Shown here: positions 17,901-26,224 of the stretch, in pieces | Position numbering within the stretch: position 1 is the first letter of the stretch | Layout: the number at the start of each line of letters is the position of its first letter | Source of the DNA: Phoronis australis | Lineage: Eukaryota > Phoronida > Phoronidae | NCBI GenBank assembly: GCA_002633005.1 | Contig: NMRA01000433.1 | Span: 68,809-106,108, forward strand | Length of the DNA stretch: 37,300 nt | Direction of reading: 5' to 3' | Translations under genes and position numbers: made by a program | Notes under the pieces: generated by a model | What the model was told of the DNA's origin: nothing | What the model saw: only the letters and a program-made list of their open reading frames with translations | Database searches by the model: none

Positions 17901-18381
17901 CAAACAACAATAATTGCATTACGGTATATTTCGAGAACATCAGTTTTCGATTTAACGGGTAAACCTTATTCTTGCCTGATGTACCCGAAGTCCACGCAAA
18001 ATAATCAATTGGATACTTGGCGCTAAACATGACATTGGTTTCGCCACTTAAACATCTTTCGACATACGGCCTATAGTGCTCGTATGACGTAAGAGGATGT
18101 CGTGTTCGAAATTCCTCCACTGTTTTGACGTCAGTAAGATTATGATCCACGTTGTATATTGCCTTCGAGTTCAGGTTCAGACACCACAATAGCAGTCTTT
18201 CCTGGTGTTTTGCAATACTGGACTTTGCCGTTGTGCGTGACATCAAACGGGTTGCAAAATACATCATTGCGAAATAAGACCACAAGGCTATTAATTCCGT
18301 GCACGATCGCGAATCACTCGGGTGGCGTTGAGCGACATCCCAACATATCCATCCGCACAGCAACAAAACAGCTACCAACAT
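5923..18381 (-). CDS. GH3-domain protein (animal GHDC-like), five coding exons, 605 aa
   Basis: Coding segments, in gene order: 18381-17158, 15443-15316, 9615-9467, 6627-6536, 6147-5923. They sum to 1818 bases (605 codons plus stop). Junction phases are 0, 2, 1, 0, all with GT donors and AG acceptors. Family landmarks appear in order: hydrophobic N-terminus (3-15), ATP/AMP motif TSGTSGKNK (131-139), HASTEG (358-363, second motif), FFEFIPED (387-394), YRYRLGD (426-432, third motif), FKYRIGQILN at the exon 2/3 junction, then the C-terminal domain with KLFVEVLEN, GSLEPM and KAGTF. Plant GH3 enzymes adenylate acyl acids such as jasmonate or auxin and conjugate them to amino acids. The substrate of animal members is not settled, so no reaction is assigned. 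The hydrophobic N-terminus and sequons at N81, N226, N457, N473 and N495 suggest the secretory pathway (inference). A 5' noncoding exon is possible, since ttgtgtttcag lies just before the ATG. The length fits the family. Confidence 0.88.
6536..6627 (-). CDS. GH3 gene, coding exon 4 (end of residue 501 to 531)
   Basis: This 92-base exon lies between gccttattttcag and CCATG|GTAAGAG, with very good splice sites on both sides. It enters in phase 1 (GA completes G to a Gly codon) and leaves in phase 0. It encodes NRVVPNKRGYKLFVEV, then LENTMLLTEQQKAM. The KLFVEVLEN strand followed by an L-T-E-Q-Q-K helix matches the start of the C-terminal subdomain in GH3 proteins (family pattern Y-V-F-x-E-L, then L-S-E-E-Q). 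Confidence 0.9.
6536..6640 (-). promoter_or_regulatory. Strong splice signals around GH3 exon 4
   Basis: The acceptor tract (ttgttgccttattttcag) and donor (ATG|gtaagag) are close to consensus. They fix the exon borders and show why the ATG-started minus frame at 6419-6679 is not the real coding limit. Confidence 0.8.
6715..7021. repeat. CAT/ATC-rich imperfect microsatellite
   Basis: Long ATC/CAT/ATT triplet tracts, ending in nine perfect TCA units. Open frames with poly-Met, poly-Ile or poly-His on either strand come from this repeat and are not genes. It is repeated as 8177-8430 in copy B, ending in seven TCA units. Confidence 0.9.
6762..8175. repeat. Copy A of a 1.4 kb near-identical direct duplication
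   Basis: 1414 bases starting in the CAT microsatellite and ending in GH3 exon 3. Copy B (8177-9561) is 1385 bases. The 29-base difference is fully explained by three indels: 17 bases near 7350, six near 7645, and two CAT triplets near 7000. Scattered substitutions make up the rest. Confidence 0.92.
8081..8175 (-). pseudogene. Truncated second copy of GH3 exon 3 (probable assembly artefact)
   Basis: The last 95 bases of exon 3 are repeated here with the same reading and end at GGAAG|GTGTGT. Only two substitutions separate it from the intact copy, both synonymous (GTC/GTT for Val, GAG/GAA for Glu). The copy is cut in mid-exon by the single N at 8176 and has no acceptor. A real gene would not need it: the intact exon at 9467-9615 splices in phase to exon 4. 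It is best explained as the end of one contig or haplotype. Automated models may wrongly include it. Confidence 0.85.
8176..8176. other. Single-base gap at the duplication junction
   Basis: One N lies exactly between the two copies. It marks a join made by the assembler. Confidence 0.9.
8177..8430. repeat. CAT/ATC-rich microsatellite, second copy
   Basis: The same tract as at 6762-7021, two triplets shorter at its end. It forms the left edge of copy B. Confidence 0.9.
8177..9561. repeat. Copy B of the 1.4 kb direct duplication
   Basis: It starts at the accatcatcataacc word matching 6762 and ends at the gatagcttcc word matching 8175. Beyond 9561 the exon continues with unique sequence, whereas left of 6762 copy A continues with unique sequence. 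This is the geometry expected for two overlapping contigs placed head to tail. Confidence 0.92.
9467..9615 (-). CDS. GH3 gene, coding exon 3 (residues 451-500 plus one base), intact copy
   Basis: This 149-base exon follows tttttgtcag and ends at GGAAG|GTATGT, phase 1. It encodes IGQILNASWEKTPESSF, EAINMTVRAWGDK, then ENINCSGLE. It fits the family segment after the third motif (GQ-L-N, E-K-T-x-E). Three N-glycosylation sequons (NAS, NMT, NCS) fall within 41 residues. The exon has no usable start codon of its own. A second, truncated copy lies at 8081-8175 because of the duplication in this assembly. Confidence 0.9.
9620..10370. other. Intronic stretch without recognised features
   Basis: AT-rich, part of GH3 intron 2. 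Short open frames only; nothing recognisable. Confidence 0.5.
10381..10585. mobile_element. Small inverted-repeat (MITE-like) element
   Basis: The 37-base arms at 10381-10417 and 10549-10585 are inverted copies with 33 of 37 positions matching (shared core gtacgaactttaaaatca). Similarity goes on inward for roughly 15 bases with a one-base shift. The core between the arms is about 130 bases and noncoding. Target-site duplications are not clear. Confidence 0.7.
10647..11004. repeat. 358-bp imperfect palindrome (foldback) built of short modules
   Basis: The left arm (10647-10812) and right arm (10839-11004) are reverse complements with about 93% match, two compensating one-base indels and a loop of about 26 bases. 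Each arm is itself a series of related modules built on (a/g)ggaccgcc or catgaccgcc, separated by A-rich or CACC-containing spacers. The outermost word is gggtgagaaacaac, mirrored by gttgtttctcaccc. It is GC-rich against an AT-rich background. A transcript would form a long hairpin. Confidence 0.92.
11006..11529. other. Intronic stretch without recognised features
   Basis: Between the palindrome and the hAT-like terminus; no coding or repeat signal recognised. Confidence 0.45.
11530..11654. mobile_element. hAT-like transposon terminus running into a gap
   Basis: The word cagtggcggatctagg at 11530, followed by an A/G-rich run of G (acaaggggggggcccaac), is characteristic of the ends of many non-autonomous hAT elements (CAGTGGCGGA...). 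The other end is not seen and may lie in the gap. The eight bases just before it would be half of a target-site duplication that cannot be checked. Confidence 0.45.
11655..12158. other. Assembly gap (504 N)
   Basis: A run of N flanked by a G-rich low-complexity tract on the left. It lies inside GH3 intron 2. Open frames through it are meaningless. Confidence 0.99.
12159..13522. other. Intronic stretch, no gene; a short inverted-word patch
   Basis: Mostly AT-rich. At 12700-12775 the words ataagcgtcccc, aagcggattt and gccgcttattagggcg recur in both orientations, which suggests a small repeat. The 75-codon minus frame at 12438-12665 is not recognised. Confidence 0.4.
13523..13717 (-). CDS. THAP-type zinc-finger reading frame, truncated
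   Basis: A 64-codon frame from ATG to TAA contains a C2CH THAP zinc finger: Cys5-x3-Cys9, then 45 residues, Cys55-x2-His58. It also has the usual landmarks: GISFHTI near 18-24, Pro27, Trp32, and ICSRHFEDECF at 54-64. THAP domains are DNA-binding modules found in P-element-type transposases and in host transcription factors. The stop follows directly after the ECF motif, so the end of a normal THAP domain (an AVPTIF-type motif about 20 residues on) is absent. A GT occurs in the last Cys codon (GAAT|GTTTTTAAG) but is a poor donor. It is either a first exon with a weak donor or a broken transposon or gene remnant. It lies on the same strand as the GH3 gene, inside its intron 2. Confidence 0.7.
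   Translation of the reverse strand: MVGYCVAGCSVTHAKCKGISFHTIRRPHNRLWEENLSSCVNVNGSCFSNKTLYICSRHFEDECF
13718..15315. other. Remainder of GH3 intron 2, no gene
   Basis: It includes a TA microsatellite at 14913-14947. Minus-strand frames at 14157-14418 were read and do not fit GH3 or another family. Confidence 0.5.
14905..14955. repeat. TA/TACA microsatellite
   Basis: Alternating TA tract with CATA edges. It gives an apparent Tyr-Ile run in one frame. Confidence 0.9.
15316..15443 (-). CDS. GH3 gene, coding exon 2 (residues 409-450 plus two bases)
   Basis: This 128-base exon starts after tgtttag and ends at TACCG|GTAAG, phase 2. It encodes VEVGKSYEMV, then TTAFGLYRYRLGD, then a stretch ending in YTFKY. 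The YRYRLGD block is the third nucleotide-binding motif and one of the most conserved parts of the GH3 family. It has no ATG, so a search for complete open frames would miss it. Confidence 0.92.
15444..17157 (-). other. GH3 intron 1
   Basis: Phase 0, with GT at its 5' end and tgtttag at its 3' end. It holds a 119-codon minus-strand open frame (15776-16135) with no recognised family and no match to the GH3 protein, plus other short frames. A short word (atcggtaagttt) occurs at 15779 and 16211. Nothing else was seen. Confidence 0.75.
17158..18381 (-). CDS. GH3 gene, coding exon 1 (residues 1-408)
   Basis: This encodes the N-terminal signal or anchor segment and most of the adenylating domain, including TSGTSGKNK at 131-139 and HASTEG at 358-363. 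The start is the first ATG of the frame, followed by a hydrophobic run (VAVLLLCGWICW); a second hydrophobic stretch lies at about 31-43. Two bases upstream is an AG preceded by a T-rich tract, so the ATG may sit at the start of a second exon behind a noncoding one. The donor is CAG|GTACAA, phase 0. The open frame runs 14 codons past the donor, but the family-like sequence stops at the splice site. Confidence 0.9.
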
Positions 18382-18548
18382 GCCTGAAACACAACAGTGA
18401 ATTCTATTCTGATAATAATAATTCCGGCAGTTAATCGAAAACTCTTTACATTGTTTTTATCTGAGCGGCAATCCTCGTTCAGATTTCCCCTGCTTGTGCA
18501 TATTAAATGAGAAAACAACATTCCTCATACCAGATATCAGTTTTTTAG
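18382..18548. promoter_or_regulatory. Presumed 5' side of the GH3 gene
   Basis: An AT-rich stretch upstream of the GH3 ATG on the minus strand. No TATA box or initiator could be assigned. A pyrimidine tract ending in AG just before the ATG suggests that transcription may start further upstream with a noncoding exon. Confidence 0.3.
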
Positions 18549-18690
18549 GCATGAGTGGCAAACCATAGCGGGCTGGGGACTATAGCCCCCTCTCCACTTA
18601 TTTCAGTACTACACCGCCCACGGTCACATAGACGGCGCACCATTGTCCACTGGGGAGGCCACAGCACCCAACTTATTTCAGAGCTGCGCC
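18549..18690 (-). repeat. Dispersed repeat, two tandem units
   Basis: Read on the minus strand, two units of about 70 bases each carry ctgaaataagt(t)gg, then ctatggt or caatggtgcgcc, then a gccactcatg-type end. A related single unit with terminal inverted repeats lies at 26225-26308. Confidence 0.65.
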
Positions 18691-19124
18691 ATGATAGGGC
18701 AACCTTTCTAAGGCTCAGTCTCTATCCAGATATTACTCTTAAGGATAATGTGTTCAAGCTAAGCCTTCATATGACTTAGAAGCTGTTTAGTTCCGTATAC
18801 AACTCAATCCGTTTACCACAAATTATTCCGGCATTAGCCAGGGGCAGCACTCTGAGAGTTTTCTCAAGTTGTGAAGTTCTTTTTGTGACCATTTCATTTA
18901 TTCAAGGTTAAGTGTGTAGAAACGTATCCACTAAGTCTACACATTTAGCCAAATATCTACAAAGGAGTAAAATTTCTATTATTATTATTTTCTGAATCAA
19001 ATTACGTAGAATTTGATTTTTGACTTGATTCAGTTTGGCACTAATTAGGTTACTGGCCTTGCTAATGCATGCATATATACCTATAGAAAAATTGACCAAA
19101 CACAAAGGTACATCCACAGCAAAA
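18691..19124. other. No feature seen
   Basis: AT-rich; no coding signal recognised. Confidence 0.5.
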
Positions 19125-19250
19125 ACATGACACATGACATGACCTGATTTCGTATGATATAAATGTCCAATATGAAGTCTCAAAACAACATGACCCTTGA
19201 CTTGACCTGATTTCGTATGATATAAATGTCCAATGTAAACTCTGTAACGG
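19125..19250. repeat. 63-bp tandem repeat, two units
   Basis: The words acatgac and gacctgatttcgtatgatat followed by aaatgtccaat occur twice, exactly 63 bases apart (acatga at 19125 and 19188). The units differ at their ends. Confidence 0.85.
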
Positions 19251-19313
19251 TTTCTAAATTAAAGTTTCATTTTCGTAACTATGTAATCTGAATTTTTCAT
19301 CGTGTAAGTTCTG

Positions 19314-19730
19314 GTGTGCACACACCTCATGCACAATAGTGTTCACGGCCATTTTCAGCCAACAGGCCTTCTCCCCCACATACATGTATACAAGCCCGGC
19401 GTAGTATTAGAGAAACTTTGTGAAAGTAAAACCTGCTTTCACCGCGATAATTCCCCCTACTACTCCGAAAGCACTCTCCTCCGAAAAAATCCACTTCTCC
19501 GAATTCCCACTGCTTTGAAAAAACTTGAAGAAACCTACGCCTCCTGCAGACGGGAACGCATTCGTTTCCTTTTAGATAATATTAATATGGTACACTTTAG
19601 TCATGAGAACTCCAAAGACGATACAGAACAAGAGTCGTTAACTACAAAGACAGTAGAAACGACAGAAACATGTCATTGGACTTCACTCTACAAATTTGTT
19701 GTTTGTGTGCGTGGGCATTTTCGTACTTAG
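19314..19730 (+). CDS. Unrecognised 138-codon open frame
   Basis: A long plus-strand frame for this AT-rich region. Part of it (about 19450-19520) is the left arm of an inverted repeat built on ctccgaaa words, which may explain its openness. No family is recognised and no splice sites were assigned. Probably not a gene. Confidence 0.15.
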   Translation: MCTHLMHNSVHGHFQPTGLLPHIHVYKPGVVLEKLCESKTCFHRDNSPYYSESTLLRKNPLLRIPTALKKLEETYASCRRERIRFLLDNINMVHFSHENSKDDTEQESLTTKTVETTETCHWTSLYKFVVCVRGHFRT

Positions 19731-19935
19731 TAAAAAATGAATAGCCCATTCGCGAAATTGGGAGAAAATTCAGTAAGGTAGAGAAAAAACTCAAGAAAGT
19801 CAAGAAGGCATTTCAGAATTGGGGGCATTGAAGAAGTGGTCTTTCGGAGCTAGGTACCAGTAAATTTGGTTCCTAGTTCAGAGTCGTGTTTTTTTCTGAG
19901 TAGTGGGCTTTCGGAGTGGTAGACCTTTGGAGCAA
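19450..19935. repeat. Imperfect inverted pair of ctccgaaag / ctttcggag arrays
   Basis: The left array (about 19450-19520) repeats actccgaaag, cctccgaaa and ctccgaatt. The right array (about 19815-19935) repeats ggtctttcggag, gggctttcggag and acctttggag. They are opposite in orientation and about 300 bases apart, like a decayed foldback element. Confidence 0.5.
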
Positions 19936-20514
19936 TAACCTGTTGCCTTTATTAGTAGGGTTTATCTGCACCACCAAAGCGTTGGACTACGACCTCAATT
20001 TTTTATTTACATTTTGCTTTAGAGTTGAACTCAGGAAATCATTTTTCTCTGATTGTCCTTTTGAGTTAGAGCAATGCAACCGATCATGGCGTCACATTTT
20101 TATTTAATTGTGATTTTTTGTTATCGTCAATAAATTTCCAAATCGATAAAACTATTTAGGTTCTAATAAATGATACATACGTCACTTCTGAAGTGACACG
20201 CGTGGACCGTTCCCCAGCTTTTTTAAGAAGATCCATTTTGGAATCTTTTGATTGCACTCAGTTAATTGTGGTTCAGCGAGTTGTTTGACTTGCACCCAAC
20301 GGAAAACTGTATTTGGCAGTAACAAAAACACGAATCACGAACATGGAGAAGCTCTGCTGGCCGGGTGGCTGCTGTCATGCGCACGGGTGTCACTGCTTCG
20401 TGGCCGTGTTGAGTTCACTGCGCGCGTGCAGCTTACGATGCATTACGTTTAAAAAAATGCCAGCAGCCTGTGACGGAGTAGAGAAGAGGATGGTAGACGA
20501 GCCCGGTCTCCAAT

Positions 20515-20665
20515 CTCCGTACTCAGACTCGAATCATGCTCAAACTCACACTTCACACTCAAATCCAGTACAGACTCAGCTTTGGTGTATTCAATGTCAT
20601 ACTCGAAAAATCTGTACTCGAAATTTCGAGCACGTACTCAGTTTTCGAGTGTACTCGAACTGAAG
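20515..20665. repeat. Degenerate actcgaa/actcaga short-word array
   Basis: About a dozen copies of actc(g/a)(a/g)a-type words, with local palindromes such as tcgaaatttcga. It ends at a single N (20668). Confidence 0.5.
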
Positions 20666-20668
20666 TGN

Positions 20669-23600
20669 CAAAACTGTTGTTTTTACAAATATAAGTTTAC
20701 TAAGCTCTTTGGTGATTATTAGGTAACTTCAAACTCAAATTTCTCAAAAATGTGCAACTTTATATGTGGGAACTTTTTAGATTTTGAACACACTCTAATA
20801 AATGAACTAAAAAACACCAAAATAAAATTGCCCCCCTAAAGTACTCACAAAAACCATTTTCTAGAGGCCCTACAAAATCTGGCCCACCGACTAGTATGGA
20901 GGCCTCCTCAACTTACAACATTTATAGCCCGGACCTTCCACTTCGTGACCTCTGCAACGTACCGGTACCATGTCCCTTTCGTACGTTAAGAAATGCTTGC
21001 CCTTTACTTTTACCCGTTTCATGAACGGGGAACGTTGCATTCTTGACATAACGAGCTTCGTTACTACGGTATACTCACTGGTAATCGGTTCAGCGACTGA
21101 ACCCTTATCCCCTTCGAGAGCTCACGATGACTGCATTCCTAAGTGCAAAAACTTCCAAGCATACTGAATGAAACTCGGGGAAAGCCAAAATGGGGTAACT
21201 TGTTACGAGTTGCCGTGCACAATGACACATGCTATGTCAAACGTACTGATAAGTACACGTGAACCACGATGAAGAGGAACGATTCGGGCCATGAACATCA
21301 CTTCCGGACTGAAACATGCATTATTAATTACATCCCATGGGAATTTAATTAACTCGATCATTAATTAAGCACAACCAGAAATGTTAATTTAACCCAACAT
21401 TGCAATGGAAACGGCTGCGTTCTATTTTAAAGCATTTAGATAGAAAAACATTTGTCTACAGTCCCGATGGTGGATTATACTGTAGATAAAATGACCATGT
21501 GTTGTAGATTATTGAAAACGATTACTGCAAAGTATATACTTCCAAAAACATCCCCCCACGTACAACCTAGACTTGCCCGTGGCTATTCTAAAATTGCAAA
21601 ACATAGGAATGGGGAGATAATTTTTATGACGACACTTAAACCTGTATCATCCTGGAAAGATATGGTTGAGGAAAACAAAAGTGCGTGTTTGCAGCTGCTA
21701 CTGCAGAACTGGTTACTTGCAGATCAATCAAATTGCTTCCGTTTGAACTTTACCCGTATTTTCTAATTGCCTCCTTTGCTGTTTCGCTTTAGTGTTCCAC
21801 AGTGGAAACTGTCATGCACTCATAGCGTTAAGCTACGCTCTTTCACAGGGCTACGAAAGGTAGTTCTACGGAATGTTGTTTAACATGGCTTCTCATTGGT
21901 TAATGCAATGAAACTGACGTCATAATATTGAAACCATTTCCATTGGTTAAAATCTGGTAAGCCCCTTTCACTTTATTGCTACGTAATATGGCGATAACCT
22001 TTGACTTGAATATTTGCAATTTATTAAAACGGACAGTAATCGAAGTAAACAAAATCAAGATATCCCCGATCCAGTGGCTTAAGCACAAACAAGTACATGT
22101 GCGTGCATAGAAGGCGTGTGCAAGTGGTGGAGATGTGATTGCTAAACTTTTGACAAAGGCATGCGCATTGATGCCCACACAAGGAATGCCGTGATTACAC
22201 AGGTTCACTTTTCAGTGTAGGTGGCGCTGTGTCAGAGGATGCGCGTAGATCTCACTCATTTAAAAGGTCACTCACAATGCGTCCTTTGTATATGCATGTG
22301 CCAGTGACGTGTGACCATCACACGTGCTTATATGTAAATCGGTGATGCAACGATTCGTCGACCTGTGGCCTACGTCATCGCAAAAGAAAAAAATTGATTC
22401 GAAATTGTGACCGTGCTAAATACTTTACGACTTCACGGAAATGAGTTGATGTCTCCTCGGTTGCTTGCAAATTGTCATCTAGTATTTCTAAAAATTTACT
22501 TCAATTCGGCTACACGCAAATCTTCGCCTGATATTTCTAAACGTTTACAGTGACATAAAAATTGTTAACTGAACTGGGCCTCACAAATCTTAGTCTAGTA
22601 GTCCGGCCAATTCTGAAAACATCCTATTCCCAATGGTGATATACATGTACAGGCAAAACTGCAGTTTAAGAATTCATCATCTTCGTTGCAAAAGAAATCG
22701 CACTTCACGTTTTGTGAATCAGGAGTATAGATACCACAACATGCAAATCTAAACAGGGTTGTAATTTGTGAATTATTTGTATTCTGGTAGTACCTTTCGA
22801 TTAACTAATTTATGTTGTTTGTTATAATTTTGATCTCATCGCTGAAAGTTTACACCCTTTGCCACTGTTTAGCAAACTTGAATCGGTAATTGACTTTAAA
22901 GAGCCCCGGCTATCCCGAAAGCTGAAACCATGAATTTGCAATTCACGCCACGTCACGAAGAACCTTCGGGAGACTGGATAGGAAGCTACATTGGCTTTGG
23001 TTCGAAGGTATCCTGAATTTTAAAGAAAAAGGCAAACTGCAGCTGCACACAAACTAATACCTTATCAAACTTAAATTAAAGCTTTCTGCTATGTTTTTGT
23101 TATTTACAAAGTAAAACTGTAACAAAAAGTCTACGAATCGTGCCACGGAAAACTGCAAAACTTCAAGCGTGCTTACCCTAGGTGATAATGTAATTTCACG
23201 GTGGTGGTTGTGGTGGTGGTAGTAGTAGTGATATGCTTGAATTTATTCATTGGTCTTTCATTGAACAATTTCACGAGTCTAACTTAATTGAAATCAACTT
23301 CAAGTCCCAGACATGCTTTTTTCAAAGCAATTTTAAACTCACCTTCACTATGAAACACTATTTCACTAACTTTTTATTTGATTTGGACTACTTACAGTTA
23401 TGAAATTGATCTCAAATAGTTGCATAGTCAAAACAGGCGTAAATTTTGGGCTTTGACAGTCCCTTAGTGTTTAATACAAGGCTGTGCGAGTCTATTTGTC
23501 CTTTTTATCTTGAGCATGGTCTCGAGGAATAACGAATTGTATTTTCTTTCAAAATGAAAATCAATTTTACACGCGTAAGGCACAAGTTGCGACCAATTTT

Positions 23601-24892
23601 TATCGCGGTAGGTGGTCAAAGTCAAGCTTACGTTTGTTCGACGGAAACAGAATTGACTGCTGCTTCAATGATATCTTCAGCTTTGATGTAAAAGTTAACT
23701 TATGACTATCATCTATTTGCCAAATCTCAAAAAGCAGACAGCATTGGTCTCACAATTTCTGATGGATTAACTCAGCTAGACAATGAGCAGTTTTCAATAC
23801 CAATGTAGTATTTGGAAAAATGTTCGAAAATTGGCTTTATGAAACTTCAAAAACAAGTCTTTTTGTTATTAAAATTGGATTACGCACATCGTATTTCTTT
23901 GGTTTCTTTCAAATTTTGATTCACATCCAAAAGATTAGTCTCCCTTAAAATTTATTACTAACAAAGCGGGCTTTCCAGTGGTTAAAATAGCAAAGTTTGG
24001 CCTACAGTTAATACTACTTACATTTGAGTATTGGAAACCACGTAGATGACGCAGAAGCCTGGATTAACGACGCAAACACCAGAACGGCTAGAGAAAAAAA
24101 GCCAACAGACATAAGTCTGAATTGCTGGACCTTTTCCATTGTGCTTGTCAGTTTAGGACGCGGAAAAGATGTGCGTAGCAATCAATGTGATCCGTATGAG
24201 TGTTCAGCACTACAAAGGTATATTAATGTTATTGTATTAGAATATATAACAAAGTGGTAACCAACTACCAGTCAGTGTATGCAGTAACCTCTAACGAGCG
24301 ACACCGATGCTGGCGTGACTGTGTTTAAACGAATCCACGATGTGTAATAACATTTTTCAGCCAATGGAATAACGTCATGCATAATGTCTTGGTCCAGCCA
24401 AAGACATTTCTAAAGTCAAATCTAACGAAGCCTGTCATTGTCTCACGGCGTACAGTGTACAATAGCAGAATAACAAACCTCAGTCAACGTCATTTTTGTT
24501 TGTAAAATCAAATGAAATTAAAGAAAGCAAGATAGCGAACGGAAAATTAGTGAAATACACGTACATGTACGTACATGTATTGTTGAAAAACGAGTTGCTG
24601 TCCGATATGGCATGTGCAAAGGGAGAGGTCCAAACTAACTCACTTCACGCCTGTGTTTTTATCCGAAGCGTGTGATTGGAGTTTTACACACTAAATGTTA
24701 CGAAAACAACTTGGATTTTCAAACTCACAAAAATGTTTGCGGGCCTGTTGCAGTCCTTAGTGTATAAAATCAGAGGATTTTGTTTGTGAAGGTGCTATGC
24801 ATTTGTCCGGTGGAAGTGTTCAAGAACCAATACACGAACCAAAAGTTCCACTCATCACCTGTCATTTTAACTTGGTAGATTATACAGAATCG
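20669..24892. other. About 4.2 kb without a recognised gene
   Basis: Both strands were read; open frames (for example 21452-21766 plus, 21900-22208 minus, 24024-24260 plus) match nothing I know. The stretch contains a GGT/AGT microsatellite (about 23200-23231) and a run of ACATGTAC palindromes (about 24558-24580). It may contain exons too short or too diverged to see. Confidence 0.4.
23200..23231. repeat. GGT/AGT microsatellite
   Basis: Perfect to near-perfect triplet repeat (ggtggt..., tagtagtag). Confidence 0.85.
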
Positions 24893-24966
24893 CCCCACAA
24901 CCCCTCGACCCACGACCTGCGGCAANCCCCATACCCCACAACCCCTCGACCCACGACCTGCAGCAA
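24893..24966. repeat. Minisatellite-like direct repeat around a single N
   Basis: A 33-base word (ccccacaacccctcgaccca then cgacctgcggcaa) occurs at 24893-24925 and again at 24934-24966 with one mismatch. The N at 24926 lies directly after the first copy. This could be a 41-bp minisatellite or an unmerged overlap of contig ends like the one at 8176. Confidence 0.75.
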
Positions 24967-25636
24967 TAGATGCATCACCGCTTTTTACACATTTAATAGT
25001 CATATTACGTCGCTGAGTGACTTTCCCATAAGACAGTACACGCGAATCTGCTGTGGCTCAAGACTGGTGGTTAAAAACAGACAGTGGTCTTTAACCCACT
25101 TTCTATCTCTTTTAAAAAGAACATGACCTGAAATAGCGGATTGTGGTGCTATCGTTGTTACGGAAATAGTTCCACTAGCGGTTACCAATGGCCCTGTTCT
25201 ACTAGACTTGTGGAGAGATTACTTTAACATGAATGCACATAATTTCACAATATTATTTGTCGTTTACTTGTTTACAACATACATCTAACTGTGAGAATTT
25301 TTACTTAACCATTTTTTTCAAACTGTATTTACTGAAAAAATTACGTAATCGTGGCCTTCTCGCACTCTCCCAAAAATACCGTGAATCTACCATTCACTGA
25401 AGAGCAGACGAGACGATTACACTCTGCCGGAACGAGAAGGTTTGCAACGTTGGTAGGTCTTTGACTTGATTTGGTCGCTTTTTTCTGTTTTTCGGATTTC
25501 AAACTTGCCGAATCAATTTTCTTAATTACAAAAACAGGGAAGCGCCAGCCGAGCTCAAAGCCAGACTCGTTGGTCCTGCAAGTTAGCGCTTGTTCTATGT
25601 TCAGATCGAGTCGAGAATGTGTAGACTGACTTGACC

Positions 25637-25705
25637 GGGTTGTGGTCCGTGAGTCGAGAGGGTTGTGAGTCGAGGAGGGAGTGGGTCGAGGGGTTCGTGG
25701 GGATC
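25637..25705. repeat. Inverted relative of the 24893 minisatellite
   Basis: The words gagtcgagagggttgtg and gtgggtcgaggggttcgtgg are reverse complements of the 24893 words (ccacaacccctcgacccac). At least three degenerate units are visible. The overlapping 133-codon minus frame (25341-25742) gets its Pro/Ser/Thr-rich start from this repeat. Confidence 0.7.
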
Positions 25706-25742
25706 TAGGGGGATTTAGAACAATCTGAGTACACAGGCACAT

Positions 25743-26224
25743 TCATGTGCGTTTCCCAAGTGAATGGACGAGAGTGTAAGGCCTCTTAAAACGAAGAATG
25801 GCGACTGTATTGCCAAAACGATGAAATTAGACCAAATTCGTTATTCTCCCCGAGACCCACCCTTGCTCAAATTTGGAGCGCACTGCCAGATGACGATGTT
25901 GGTATAATGTCATACGATTCAAGATCAGTCACGTTCTCACGAAGTATTATTCATCTTGTCGGCTTTCTGAAATGTTAATTAAATGGGCGTCTCAGCATGG
26001 GGACTAAGGGGAGGGAGGGGCTGTAGCATTGACTTTTTGAAAACAACTGCTCACGGCAATGGAAGAAATCTTTACTTCACGGCCGGCCACAAGAAAATCC
26101 GTCAAAACTTGGACAATGTTTTCGCGGGTGGCCCATGTGCGATAAGGACTGTTCGAGCACTTCATATCCGAAATCCCATGCCAAAACAGCATTTTAAGAC
26201 TGAACAAAAAACATGCAGTGCACT
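25743..26224. other. No feature seen
   Basis: Opposed open frames of about 82 codons overlap near 26000-26240; neither is recognised. Confidence 0.4.

Noticed and set aside
25341-25742. 133-codon minus frame with a Pro/Thr/Ser-rich start
   Set aside because: The rich start is a translated minisatellite; the rest is unrecognised and lacks splice sites.
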